Below are positions 52,631 to 60,807 of a stretch of DNA of 64,000 bases, piece after piece. A program made the position numbers and the translations under genes. The DNA is from Streptomyces mangrovi (GTDB taxonomy: Bacteria; Actinomycetota; Actinomycetes; Streptomycetales; Streptomycetaceae), in contig NZ_FOSG01000027.1 of the NCBI RefSeq assembly GCF_900114215.1, positions 1 to 64,000 of the forward strand. Reading direction: 5' to 3'. Within the stretch, counting starts at the first letter, position 1; the number at the start of each line of letters is the position of its first letter. A model generated the notes under the pieces. It had not been told where the DNA came from. It saw only the letters and a list, made by a program, of their open reading frames with translations, and did not search any database.

Positions 52631-54516
52631 GCGCCGTCTCCCGCGACGCCTGGCTGGAGGCCGGGCGCAGACTGCTGACCAGGGCCGTCGAGGAGTTCGC
52701 CTACGAGGAGCTGCTCGTCCCCCAGCCCGACCCCGCCGCCTCCCCCGACGCGTACCGGCTGGACCTGGAGGGCGGGGTGTGCTGGACCTTCCGCGCCGCC
52801 CGCGGCTCCTTCGGCTCCTGGCGCCTGGTCCCCGGCACCCTGCGCCGCCGGCCCGCACCCGGCGGCGGCCCGGGGGAGGAGACGGGGGAGGCGGGCCCGG
52901 AGCGGCTGCTGCTCGACGCCCGCGAAGTGCTGGGCTGGGACGGCCCCACCACCGCCGAGGTGCTGCGCGAGCTGACCGCGACCCGCCGCGCCGAGGCCCA
53001 CGTCATATCCCGCGACCTGCCCGCCGCCGGCCTGGCCGACCTGGACTACCTGGAACTGGAGTCCCACCAGGACGGCCACCCCTGCATGCTGCTCAACAAG
53101 GGCCGCCTGGGCTTCTCCGCCTCCGACGCCGCCGCCTACGCCCCCGAGGCGGCCGGCGAGGTGCGGCTGCGCTGGGCGGCCGTCCACACCACCCTGGCCT
53201 CGTATTCGGGGTATCCGGGCGCACCGGGCCTGGACGCGGACACGCTGCTGTCCGAGGAGCTGGACGCGGCCGTGCGCGAACGTTTCACCGCCACCCTCGC
53301 CGACGCCTGCGCCCAAGGCCCCCACTCCCCGGGCGACTTCGTCTGGCTGCCGGTCCACCCCTTCCACTGGGACGAGGCCGTGGCCACCCTCTTCGCCCCC
53401 TACCTCGCCGACAGCCGGATCGTCCCCCTCGGCGAGGGCCCGGACCGCTACCGGCCCCTGCAGTCGATCCGCACCCTCGCCAACCTCGACCACCCCGGCC
53501 GCCGCAACGTCAAGGTGCCGCTGCTGATCCGCAACACCCTGGTGTGGCGCGGGCTGTCCACCGAACCGACGCGGGCCGCGCCCGACATCAGCGCCTGGCT
53601 GCACGCCATACGCGACGGCGACCCCTACCTCCGCGAAGAGCTGCGCTTCCACCCCCTGGGCGAGGTGGCCTCCGTCGCCGTGCGCCACCCGCTGTACGAG
53701 TCGGTGACCGACGCCCCCTACCGCTACCACGAGCTGCTGGGCGCGGTGTGGCGCGAGCCGGTGACCGCCCTGCTGCGCGAGGGCGAGCGGGCCCGCACGA
53801 TGGCCGCCCTGCTCAAGACCGGCTCGGACGGCAAAGCGCTGGTCGCCGAACTGGTGGAACGTTCCGGCCTGCCCCCGCGCGCCTGGCTGGCCCGCTTCCT
53901 GGCCGCCCTGCTGCCCGGGCTGCTGCACTGCCTGTACCGCCACGGCATCGCCTTCTGCCCGCACGGCGAGAACACCGTGCTTCTCCACGACGCCTCCGAG
54001 GTACCCGTCGGCATCGCGCTCAAGGACTTCGCCGAGGACGTCAACCTGCTGCCCGGCCGCCGCCCCGAGTACGCCGGGCTGCCGCCGCGCGCCGACGCCG
54101 TACTGCTGCGCTGGCCGGCGCACGAGCTGGCGCACTCGCTGCTGAGCGCCGTCTTCGCGGGCCACTTCCGCTTCCTGGCGCCCCTGGTGGAGGAGCATCT
54201 GGGCGTCCCCGAGGCGGACTTCTGGTCCCTGGTGCGCGCCGAGACCGTCCGCTACCACGCCCGCTTCCCCGAACTGGCCGACCGGTTCGAGGAGTTCGAC
54301 CTGCTCGCGCCGTCCTTCGACCGGGTCGCCCTCAACCGCGAGCAACTACTGGGCGGCGGCTTCCACGACCGCGCCGAACGCGACGAGGGCTTCGACGTCG
54401 TCCACGGCACCGTCCCCAACCCCCTGGCCGACGCGGCGCCCCTCACCGAACCCGCCGAACCAGCCGAGCCCGCCGAACCAGCCGAACCAGCCGCTTCCAC
54501 CGAGGAGTCCAGGTGA
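52627..54516 (+). CDS. IucA/IucC-family NIS synthetase 2 (DesD-like)
   Basis: A 629-residue ligase. The signature GHPCMLLNKGRLGFSASDA is close to the GHP..NKGRLGF motif of type C (DesD). Others are SIRTLANLDHPGRRNVKVPL, CPHGENTVLLHD and ALKDFAEDVN. A DesD-type enzyme usually joins or closes hydroxamate units. The C-terminal tail is a tandem of about five Ala-Glu-Pro repeats. It differs strongly in sequence from NIS synthetase 1, so the two probably act on different steps. Confidence 0.9.
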   Translation: MSAVSRDAWLEAGRRLLTRAVEEFAYEELLVPQPDPAASPDAYRLDLEGGVCWTFRAARGSFGSWRLVPGTLRRRPAPGGGPGEETGEAGPERLLLDAREVLGWDGPTTAEVLRELTATRRAEAHVISRDLPAAGLADLDYLELESHQDGHPCMLLNKGRLGFSASDAAAYAPEAAGEVRLRWAAVHTTLASYSGYPGAPGLDADTLLSEELDAAVRERFTATLADACAQGPHSPGDFVWLPVHPFHWDEAVATLFAPYLADSRIVPLGEGPDRYRPLQSIRTLANLDHPGRRNVKVPLLIRNTLVWRGLSTEPTRAAPDISAWLHAIRDGDPYLREELRFHPLGEVASVAVRHPLYESVTDAPYRYHELLGAVWREPVTALLREGERARTMAALLKTGSDGKALVAELVERSGLPPRAWLARFLAALLPGLLHCLYRHGIAFCPHGENTVLLHDASEVPVGIALKDFAEDVNLLPGRRPEYAGLPPRADAVLLRWPAHELAHSLLSAVFAGHFRFLAPLVEEHLGVPEADFWSLVRAETVRYHARFPELADRFEEFDLLAPSFDRVALNREQLLGGGFHDRAERDEGFDVVHGTVPNPLADAAPLTEPAEPAEPAEPAEPAASTEESR

Positions 54517-55895
54517 CCGACCCGTACGAGCGGCTGCGCGCCGAGGCCGAGGCGGGACGCGTGGAGGAGGTGATCGTCGCCGTGCCCGACCTCCAGGGGC
54601 GGCTGATGGGCAGCCGCCTGTCCGTGCCCTACTTCCTGGACGAGGCCGCCCGCGACGGCTTCGGCGCCTGCGTCTACCTGCTCGCCACCGACGTGGAGAT
54701 GGACACCGGCCCCGGCTACGCCGTCGACGCCTGGGACAGCGGCTTCGGCGACTTCGCCCTGCGCCCCGACCCGGCCACCCTGCGCACCCTCCTGCCCTGG
54801 GACGAGGGCACCGCCCTCGTACTGGCCGACGCGGTGTGGCCCGGCGCCGGCCCCGAGCACAACCACGAGCGCGAGCCCGTCGCCGTCGCCCCCCGCCACG
54901 TCCTGCGCACCCAGCTCGACCGGCTGGCCGCCCGCGGCCTGACCGCGTACGCCGGCACCGAGCTGGAGTTCCTGCTGTTCACCGCCTCCTACCGGGAGGC
55001 CTGGGAGCGCCGCTACACCGGCCTGCGCCCCGCCGCCCGCTACAACACCGACTACTCCCTCCAGGGCCTGGAGGAGGTCGAGCCGGTCGCCCGCCGCATC
55101 CGCCGCGCGATGACGCGCGCCGGGCTGCGGATGGAGACCGCGCGCGGGGAGTGCCACCCGGGCCAGTACGAGATCGTCTTCCGCTACGACGAGGCGATGG
55201 CCACCTGCGACAACCACGTCCTGTTCAAGGACGGCGCCAAGCGGATCGCCGCCGCCGAGGGCACCTCGCTCACCTTCATGCCGAAGTTCGACGAGGGCGA
55301 GGGCAACTCCTGCCACATCCACCTCTCCCTGCGCGGCGCCGACGGCACACCCGTGCTGGCCGACCCGTCCGCCGGGGACGGCATGTCGGAGCCGATGCGG
55401 CACTTCGTCGCCGGACAGCTCGCCTGCCTGCCCGACCTGGCCCTGCTGATGGCGCCCAACGTCAACTCCTACAAGCGCCTCCAGCCCGGCGCGTTCGCCC
55501 CGACGGGCGTCGCCTGGGGCCGAGACAACCGCACCTGCCCGATACGGGTGGTGGGCTCGGGGGCCTCCCTGCGCATCGAGCACCGCGTCCCCGGCGGCGA
55601 CGCCAACCCGTACCTGGCCGTCGCCGCCGCCGTCGCCGCCGGGCTGTACGGCATCGACAACCACCTCCCCCTGCCGCCGGAGCACACCGCCAACGCCCTG
55701 GCCGACCCGTCCGTCCCCCGCCTGCCCGCCACCCTCACCGAGGCCCTGCACCGCTGGGAGAACAGCGGTATCGCGGCCGAACTCTTCGGCAAGGAGACCG
55801 TCGCCCACTACGCGCGGGCCGCCCGCGCGGAGCTGTCCGCCTTCGAACGCGCGGTCACCGACTGGGAGCGCGTCCGCGGCTTCGAGCGGCTTTGA
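54513..55895 (+). CDS. Glutamine-synthetase-like ligase (gamma-glutamylpolyamine type)
   Basis: A 460-residue GS-fold enzyme with intact catalytic regions: TELEFLLF, METARGECHPGQYEIVFRYD, FDEGEGNSCHIHLSL and NVNSYKRLQPGAFAPTGVAW. GS-like enzymes outside ammonia assimilation glutamylate amines (PuuA, GlnA3 and GlnA4 of Streptomyces). Here it is co-translated (GTGA) with the siderophore genes, suggesting it either adds glutamate to the product or detoxifies the diamine made by the decarboxylase. Both are inference. Confidence 0.9.
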   Translation: MTDPYERLRAEAEAGRVEEVIVAVPDLQGRLMGSRLSVPYFLDEAARDGFGACVYLLATDVEMDTGPGYAVDAWDSGFGDFALRPDPATLRTLLPWDEGTALVLADAVWPGAGPEHNHEREPVAVAPRHVLRTQLDRLAARGLTAYAGTELEFLLFTASYREAWERRYTGLRPAARYNTDYSLQGLEEVEPVARRIRRAMTRAGLRMETARGECHPGQYEIVFRYDEAMATCDNHVLFKDGAKRIAAAEGTSLTFMPKFDEGEGNSCHIHLSLRGADGTPVLADPSAGDGMSEPMRHFVAGQLACLPDLALLMAPNVNSYKRLQPGAFAPTGVAWGRDNRTCPIRVVGSGASLRIEHRVPGGDANPYLAVAAAVAAGLYGIDNHLPLPPEHTANALADPSVPRLPATLTEALHRWENSGIAAELFGKETVAHYARAARAELSAFERAVTDWERVRGFERL

Positions 55896-55941
55896 GAACT
55901 CCGCCGTCCGGCACCATCGCCATGGACTACGGAGAAGTGCT

Positions 55942-55964
55942 ATGCATCTGTACACTAGATGCAT
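55942..55964. promoter_or_regulatory. Autoregulatory operator over a start codon
   Basis: ATGCATCT (55942-55949) and AGATGCAT (55957-55964) are perfect inverted arms around GTACACT. The right arm contains the first two bases of the start codon (55963-55965). TACACT at 55951-55956 is a good -10 box, so transcription probably begins at or next to the ATG (leaderless). Confidence 0.7.
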
Positions 55965-56226
55965 GTCCGCTACATATCCCATCGCCGAGGCTCGAGGCAA
56001 ACTCGGCGACCTCGCCCGCCGGGCCGCCCAGCACGAACACATCACCTTGACCGACCGCGGCGTTCCCACGGCCGTACTTGTCTCCCCCGCAGAACTCGAA
56101 GACCTCGAAGACGCCCTCGCCCTCGCCCGTCTGGAGCGCGACCGCGCCCTCGGCCGCTCCGAGGCGCCAATTCCCCACAACGAGGCGCGTCGCGCCCTCC
56201 TCGAAGCCGCAGGCAGGGGCGAGTGA
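55963..56226 (+). CDS. Phd/YefM-family antitoxin
   Basis: An 87-residue protein, MSATYPIAEARGKLGDLARR then HEHITLTDRGVPTAVLVSPA, the Phd/YefM fold that binds DNA and neutralises a RelE/Doc-type toxin. The C-terminal helix is acidic then basic (ALARLERDRALGRSEAPIPH). The ATG at 55963 lies within a 23-bp operator; no RBS, as expected for a leaderless message. A start at 55942 would be inside the -10 region. It overlaps the toxin gene by 4 bp. Confidence 0.9.
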   Translation: MSATYPIAEARGKLGDLARRAAQHEHITLTDRGVPTAVLVSPAELEDLEDALALARLERDRALGRSEAPIPHNEARRALLEAAGRGE

Positions 56227-56474
56227 CCTGGCAGGTCCTGTGGGAACCGACCGCACTGGACACTGCCACCGGTCACCTCAGGAAGGACCCCGGCAGCGTC
56301 GATGCCCTCCTCATGGCCACCGACCAACTCGCCGAGAACCCTCGCCCTCCTGAGTCCCGCCCGTGGGGGACCGAGCATCGTCGTCTCCGCCACGGCCCCT
56401 GGCGCGTCCTTTACCGCATCGACCAGGACGCCCGCACCCTTCACATCGAGCACATCGGACGCACCAGCGACTAA
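56223..56474 (+). CDS. RelE/ParE-family toxin
   Basis: An 83-residue small toxin with RelE core pattern: WEPTALDTATGHLRKDPGSV, ENPRPPESRPWGTEHRRLRH, GPWRVLYRIDQDARTLHIEH and IGRTSD. The Arg residues in RRLRHGPWRVLYRI correspond to the mRNA-binding/catalytic strand. GTG at 56223 overlaps the antitoxin stop. It appears intact, unlike the PIN toxin at 44.9 kb. Confidence 0.88.
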   Translation: MTWQVLWEPTALDTATGHLRKDPGSVDALLMATDQLAENPRPPESRPWGTEHRRLRHGPWRVLYRIDQDARTLHIEHIGRTSD

Positions 56475-56509
56475 TGCTCCCGGCCTCACTCGCCCTGAGG
56501 CCTGAAGCG

Positions 56510-56758
56510 TCAGCCGGGAGCCCGGGGCCGGGCCCGCCAGGGGCGGGTGACGGTCTGGGTGTAGGCGCGGTGGGCGGGGTGGCGGGCAGCGTGGTGGAGT
56601 TGCCAGTCCAAGGCGGTGCCGAACTCGACGCCGGTGTGCGACGCGGCGCCGCACACCTCGCAGGTCATGCGGTACGTGGCCGGGGGCGCGTCGGGTGCGG
56701 TGTCCGGTTCGCCGGTCCAGCCCGCCGTGTCCGGCTCGGCGCGCAGGCGGCGGAACAT
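56510..56758 (-). CDS. DUF7848-like small protein
   Basis: An 82-residue protein. The core YRMTCEVCGAASHTGVEFGT then DWQLHHAARHPAHRAYTQTV has a CxxC pair and a HH...H cluster that would bind one metal ion. Such proteins sit in Streptomyces regulatory clusters with XRE/DUF397 genes. Its start (56758) overlaps the upstream stop as TGATG. It is the last gene of a three-gene leftward operon. Confidence 0.72.
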   Translation of the reverse strand: MFRRLRAEPDTAGWTGEPDTAPDAPPATYRMTCEVCGAASHTGVEFGTALDWQLHHAARHPAHRAYTQTVTRPWRARPRAPG

Positions 56759-57144
56759 CACGGGACGCCGCCTCCCGGCCCCGGCTCCGGCCCTCGCCCC
56801 GGCACGGGGTCCTGCGGCACGGGATCCTGCGGCACGGGCCGCAGGGAGATCTCCCACAGGCACTCGGCGCCCGTGTGGCTGTAGACCACCGCCCGCCCGG
56901 CGCGCAGCAGCCGGTTGGTGCGGTCGGCCGCCGCCTCGTGCCCCCAGGCCAGGAACCGGGCGGCGGCCCCGGGATCGTCGGGGCCTAGGCTCGCCGCGAT
57001 CCGCACCGCACGCTCCCCCGCCCACCACTGGACCTCCCCGGCGTGCACCGAGAAGCAGTCCCCGAGGTGGAACATGCGCGGCCGGGGCGTACGCAGGTAG
57101 GCGACGGCCTCGGCCCGGTACGCGGCGGGCCACCGGCCGCTCAT
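56758..57144 (-). CDS. Hypothetical protein of the WhiJ-like cluster
   Basis: A 128-residue protein starting MSGRWPAAYRAEAVAYLRTP. The core is VHAGEVQWWAGERAVRIAAS and LAWGHEAAADRTNRLLRAGR, followed by a Pro/Gly-rich tail with three copies of QDPVP-like repeats. No enzymatic motif is visible. It overlaps its neighbours by 3-4 bp on both sides, so it is translated with the ATPase and the DUF7848-like gene. Confidence 0.7.
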   Translation of the reverse strand: MSGRWPAAYRAEAVAYLRTPRPRMFHLGDCFSVHAGEVQWWAGERAVRIAASLGPDDPGAAARFLAWGHEAAADRTNRLLRAGRAVVYSHTGAECLWEISLRPVPQDPVPQDPVPGRGPEPGPGGGVP

Positions 57145-57569
57145 CCGCCCTCCCCCGCAGGCGAGTCGAGCAGCACGGTGAACCACACCCACTTGCCGCC
57201 GGGCACGCAGGTGTAGCCCAGGGCGTCGGCCGTCTCCCGCAGCAGCCACAGCCCGCGCCCGCGTTCGGTGTCCCAGTCCGGCACCTGGACGGCGGGGGCC
57301 CGGCAGGAGCGGTCGTACAGCCGGACCAGGGCCGTGCCCCGCCCCTGCCGCACCTCCAGCCGGCACCGCCGGTCGGCCACGTGCCGGCACACGTTCGACA
57401 GCAGCTCCGAGATCCCCAGCCGCGCCGTCTCCACCGCCGCCCGGTCCCCGCCCATCGCCCGCACCGCCGCCGCGACCTCCCGCCGCCACACCTCGATCTC
57501 CCGCGCCTCGACGGTTATCTCCCAGGCGAAGCTGTGCCGTTCCTCAGCGACTCGTGCGGGGATGGCCAT
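57141..57569 (-). CDS. Anti-sigma-like ATP-binding protein (HATPase)
   Basis: A 142-residue GHKL ATPase. The N box is LGISELLSNVCRHV (about residues 65-78). The G2 loop WDTERGRGLWLLRETADALG is clear, and PGGKWVWFTVLL ends the domain. This is the AbaA/WhiJ-cluster ATPase class, which lacks a cognate sigma gene nearby. The ATG at 57569 has GAGGCTCC upstream. It is divergent from the XRE regulator at 57808. Confidence 0.86.
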   Translation of the reverse strand: MAIPARVAEERHSFAWEITVEAREIEVWRREVAAAVRAMGGDRAAVETARLGISELLSNVCRHVADRRCRLEVRQGRGTALVRLYDRSCRAPAVQVPDWDTERGRGLWLLRETADALGYTCVPGGKWVWFTVLLDSPAGEGG

Positions 57570-57807
57570 GGGGAGCCTCCAGTGGCAGAAGGAACGTGCC
57601 TGTTCCGGCACGCGGTTCGAACGATCCGTCGCACATCGATTACGGAACGTCGTGGAATCCAGAGTGATCCACCGTCTCGCTCAACCGCAAGCCAGTCATT
57701 CGCAAGTTTTCACTTATTCACCCTGCGAACCGTCGTTCTATTTCTCTTTCGCTCCGCGAAGCGAAGGAGTGCGGCACACTGAGCCCGACTTCATCCGAGA
57801 CAGGGAG

Positions 57808-58677
57808 ATGCTTGTGGGACGGCCGGTCACGACGGTCCGCCGGATGCGCCTGGGCATGGAACTGCGCCGTCTGCGGGAGCAGGCGCGCGTCTCGCAGAAC
57901 GCCGCGGCGGAGGCCATCGACGGCAGCGACACCAAGATCAGCCGGGTCGAAGCGGGCAAGACCGGCCTGAACCGGCTGGAGTTGACCGCGCTGCTCGACC
58001 TCTACGGAGTCACCGACGAGCGGTTCCGGTCCGGCCTTGTGGAACTCAACCGCACCAGCCGCCAACGTGGTTGGTGGCAGCAGCGCAGCGACATCCTGGC
58101 ACCGAAACTCCAGGAGCTGATCGAGTTGGAGTCCACCGCGTCGCAGATCTTCGAGTACGAGGCCATCGTCATCCCCGGTCTGTTCCAGACCAAGGAGTAC
58201 GCACAGGCCATCATCAGCGGTTTCCCACCGCCGCACAGCGTGCCCGTCGAGCAGGCCGTCCAGATCCGCCTGGAACGGCAGAAGCTCATCGAGCGTGACG
58301 ACGCGCCCCGCATCATCTGCGTACTCGACGAGGCGGTGTTGCACCGCCAGGTGGGAACACCGGAGGTGATGGCCGACCAACTGCGGAAACTCATCGCCAT
58401 CAACAACCCACCGCATCTGTCGATCCAGGTCATCCCGTACAGCGCAGGAGCACACGCGGGGGCGGACGGCAGCTTCCGGCTGTTCAGCTACCCGACCCCG
58501 GCCGATATGGACATCTGCTTCCTGGAGCAGAAGGAGAGTAGGGTCTTCATCGAGGAAGAGGCCGGCCTGGAGCCCTACCGCACGGCGGCGGAACACCTCC
58601 GCACCCAGGCGTTGTCATCGCCCGACTCGATGAAGCTGATCGCCGGCCTCGCAGCGGAGTTCGACAGTAGAGGCTGA
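57808..58677 (+). CDS. XRE-family regulator with DUF5753 domain (WhiJ/AbaA-like)
   Basis: A 289-residue protein: an XRE helix-turn-helix at residues 15-75 (LGMELRRLREQARVSQNAAA then SRVEAGKTGLNRLELTALLD) and a DUF5753 domain (residues 100-280, IPGLFQTKEYAQAIISGFPP through HLSIQVIPYSAGAHAGADGS). Such proteins work with DUF397 partners and ATPases in development and antibiotic control. The ATG at 57808 follows CAGGGAG. It lies 5 bp before the DUF397 gene. Confidence 0.92.
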   Translation: MLVGRPVTTVRRMRLGMELRRLREQARVSQNAAAEAIDGSDTKISRVEAGKTGLNRLELTALLDLYGVTDERFRSGLVELNRTSRQRGWWQQRSDILAPKLQELIELESTASQIFEYEAIVIPGLFQTKEYAQAIISGFPPPHSVPVEQAVQIRLERQKLIERDDAPRIICVLDEAVLHRQVGTPEVMADQLRKLIAINNPPHLSIQVIPYSAGAHAGADGSFRLFSYPTPADMDICFLEQKESRVFIEEEAGLEPYRTAAEHLRTQALSSPDSMKLIAGLAAEFDSRG

Positions 58678-58682
58678 ACACC

Positions 58683-58895
58683 ATGCGACATGACCTGCCG
58701 ATCGAGCAGTGGCGGAAGTCCAGTTACTCCAACGCACAGAGTGGCAACTGCGTGGAGGTGGCGGAGATACCCGGCGCCGCCGGCATCGCCGTCCGCGACT
58801 CCAAGAACCTGAGCGTCCCCCCGGCCCGCGTCTCCCGCCCCGCCTGGGCCGCTTTCCTCTCGGCGGTGGCGCAGGACGCGCCTCCCATCGCGTGA
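58683..58895 (+). CDS. DUF397 protein
   Basis: A 70-residue protein with the family pattern WRKSSYSNAQSGNCVEVAEI, then AVRDSKNLSVPPARVSRPAW. DUF397 proteins are small partners of XRE/DUF5753 regulators, as here, only 5 bp downstream. The mechanism is not fully known. The family is specific to actinomycetes. Confidence 0.93.
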   Translation: MRHDLPIEQWRKSSYSNAQSGNCVEVAEIPGAAGIAVRDSKNLSVPPARVSRPAWAAFLSAVAQDAPPIA

Positions 58896-58981
58896 AGGGC
58901 GGGTCCGCCCCGGCGGGAGCGCCACAGCTCCGCATGCCGTAGGCCCCACGGAACGCCGTCCGACTGGGAGTTGAGGAAAGC

Positions 58982-59554
58982 GTGCTGTGGCCCAACGCCG
59001 TGAAGGCCGTCATGAAGACCGGCCCCGACCGCGAGGTCATCTCGGTCTACCCGTACCGCTCGGCCTGCCCGTCGTCCGTCTGGCGCTCGCTGATCACGGA
59101 CGCCCGCGAGGAGCTGACGTTCGCCGGGTACACCAACTACTTCCTCTGGCTCGACCACCCGAACCTCGCCACCGTGCTCAGGAAGAAGGCCCGCGCCGGT
59201 GTCGCGGTGCGGTTCCTGCTGGGCGAGCCCGACTCCGAGACGACCCGGCGCCGCGAGACGGTGGAACAGACCGCACTGACCGTCTCCACCCGCATCCGCA
59301 TCACGCTGGAGCACCTGGAACGGCTCGGGGACACCGAGAACATCGAGGCCCGGTACAGCCGTCACGAGGGCCACATCAGCCTGTCGGTGTTCCGCTTCGA
59401 CGACCAGATGCTCGTCACTCCTCACCTGTCCAACCTGGTCGGTCACGACTCGCCCATGCTCCATCTGCGGCGACTGCAGGACGATGGCATGTTCGACCGT
59501 TTCGCCTCGCACGCCGAGGCGCTGTGGAAGGAAGGCGCCCCGGTCAGGAGTTGA
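58982..59554 (+). CDS. DUF5919-like domain protein lacking its usual HTH domain
   Basis: A 190-residue protein, LWPNAVKAVMKTGPDREVIS then SLITDAREELTFAGYTNYFL, LGEPDSETTRRRETVEQTAL, and a final LVGHDSPMLHLRRLQDDGMF. In proteins I recall with this domain an N-terminal XRE domain precedes it; here the reading begins directly at the domain (GTG 58982, RBS GAGGA). No HTH-encoding frame is seen upstream. It may be a truncated regulator or a stand-alone effector domain. The fold is phospholipase-D-like (inference). Confidence 0.75.
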   Translation: MLWPNAVKAVMKTGPDREVISVYPYRSACPSSVWRSLITDAREELTFAGYTNYFLWLDHPNLATVLRKKARAGVAVRFLLGEPDSETTRRRETVEQTALTVSTRIRITLEHLERLGDTENIEARYSRHEGHISLSVFRFDDQMLVTPHLSNLVGHDSPMLHLRRLQDDGMFDRFASHAEALWKEGAPVRS

Positions 59555-59598
59555 TGGCTGCCCGTGGTCAGGGGCTCCGCGCGGCCCCGGAGGGGTCG

Positions 59599-60141
59599 TC
59601 ACCACCGCCGGTGCACGGTCGCCTTGCCGCCGGTCACCAGGCTCGCCGGCGGAACGTCGTCGGCCACGACCGCGCCGGCGGCGACCACGGCGTCACGGCC
59701 GATGCTGACGCCGGGCAGGATCGTGGCACCGGCGCCGATCCACACGTTCTCCGCGACGTCGATGGGCGCACCGGTGAGGTACAGCTTGCGCTCCCCGGGG
59801 TCGACCGGGTGGCCGCTGGTGATGAACGTGGCCTTCGGGCCGATCATCACGCGCTCGCCGAGCCGGATGCCGGCGTAGTCCAGGAACGTGCAGTTCTGGT
59901 TGATGAACACGCGCTCGGCGAGGTCGAGGTTGAGGCCGTGGTCCGTGTAGAAGGGCGGATAGATCGTGACTCTCGGCGGCAGCGGCTTGCCGAGGATCCG
60001 CTCGAACAGCTTCGCCTTGCCGGCCTCGTCCTCGAAAGGTAAGGCGTTCAGGCGGGAGGTGAGTTCGGTGACCCGCAGGACCCTCTCGGCCATGGCCTGG
60101 AACTCGGCGCTGTGGATGCGCATCAGACGGTCGCTGGACAT
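59599..60141 (-). CDS. Maltose/galactoside O-acetyltransferase-like hexapeptide-repeat protein
   Basis: A 180-residue acetyl-CoA-dependent transferase with left-handed beta-helix repeats. Catalytic His is in FITSGHPVDPGERK (about residue 113). The end reads WIGAGATILPGVSIGRDAVV then AAGAVVADDVPPASL, typical of LacA/Maa. The N-terminal helical region (AEFQAMAERVLRVTELTSRL) also fits Maa. Substrate unknown. The ATG at 60141 has a GACC-rich weak RBS. Confidence 0.88.
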   Translation of the reverse strand: MSSDRLMRIHSAEFQAMAERVLRVTELTSRLNALPFEDEAGKAKLFERILGKPLPPRVTIYPPFYTDHGLNLDLAERVFINQNCTFLDYAGIRLGERVMIGPKATFITSGHPVDPGERKLYLTGAPIDVAENVWIGAGATILPGVSIGRDAVVAAGAVVADDVPPASLVTGGKATVHRRW

Positions 60142-60368
60142 GTCACGGTCCTTCCGGTGTAGCGGTGGCGGAGGCTCGCCGGGAGACCAGTTTCAGGGGT
60201 GTTCGCGGAGGCGGGAGCGAAGGTGGCCAAGAGCGCTTCGCGGCGGGCGCCACGGACACTCCCGCTTCGGCGCCCCGGGGCGTGTCGCGAAAGCGCGTGC
60301 GACGGCGGACGTGCCGTAGTACTCCTGGGGGTCCCGGAGTTCAATTCCGTTCCCGCTTGGAGTCGTCT

Positions 60369-60716
60369 ATGACCGTTCGTCGTGTCGTGCCCAACATCCA
60401 GTCGGAGGCCGTACAGGAGAGCCGGGAGTTCTACGGCCTGCTGGGCTTCGAGGAGGTCATGAACCACGGCTGGATCGTGACGCTCGCTTCCCCGTCCAAC
60501 CCGGCGGGGCAGGTCAGCCTCGTGACCGGCGACAGGACCGCCCCCGTCACCCCCGACATGAGTGTCGAGGTGGACGACGTGGACACGGCCTATGCGGTCA
60601 TGCGGGACAGCGGTGCGGAGATCGTTCACCCCCTGCAGGACGAGGAGTGGGGTGTTCGGCGGTTCCTCGTCCGCGACCCCAACGGCCGCGTGGTCAACGT
60701 ACTGGGCCACCGCTGA
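60369..60716 (+). CDS. VOC-superfamily (glyoxalase/bleomycin-resistance-like) protein
   Basis: A 115-residue protein: VRRVVPNIQSEAVQESREFY and GLLGFEEVMNHGWIVTLASP at the start, VRRFLVRDPNGRVVNVLGHR at the end. Metal ligands normally found in glyoxalase I are not all present, so it may be a binding protein rather than an enzyme. A different branch from the VOC protein at 26.8 kb. The ATG at 60369 lies 8 bp after a GGAG. Confidence 0.82.
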   Translation: MTVRRVVPNIQSEAVQESREFYGLLGFEEVMNHGWIVTLASPSNPAGQVSLVTGDRTAPVTPDMSVEVDDVDTAYAVMRDSGAEIVHPLQDEEWGVRRFLVRDPNGRVVNVLGHR

Positions 60717-60807
60717 CGCCGATCCCACGCGAGCAGCGCGGCCACCGGCCGGCAGCGCGTCCGCGGCCTCGGACGACTGTGAGCGGCGGTGCCCTACGCT
60801 CTGTGTC

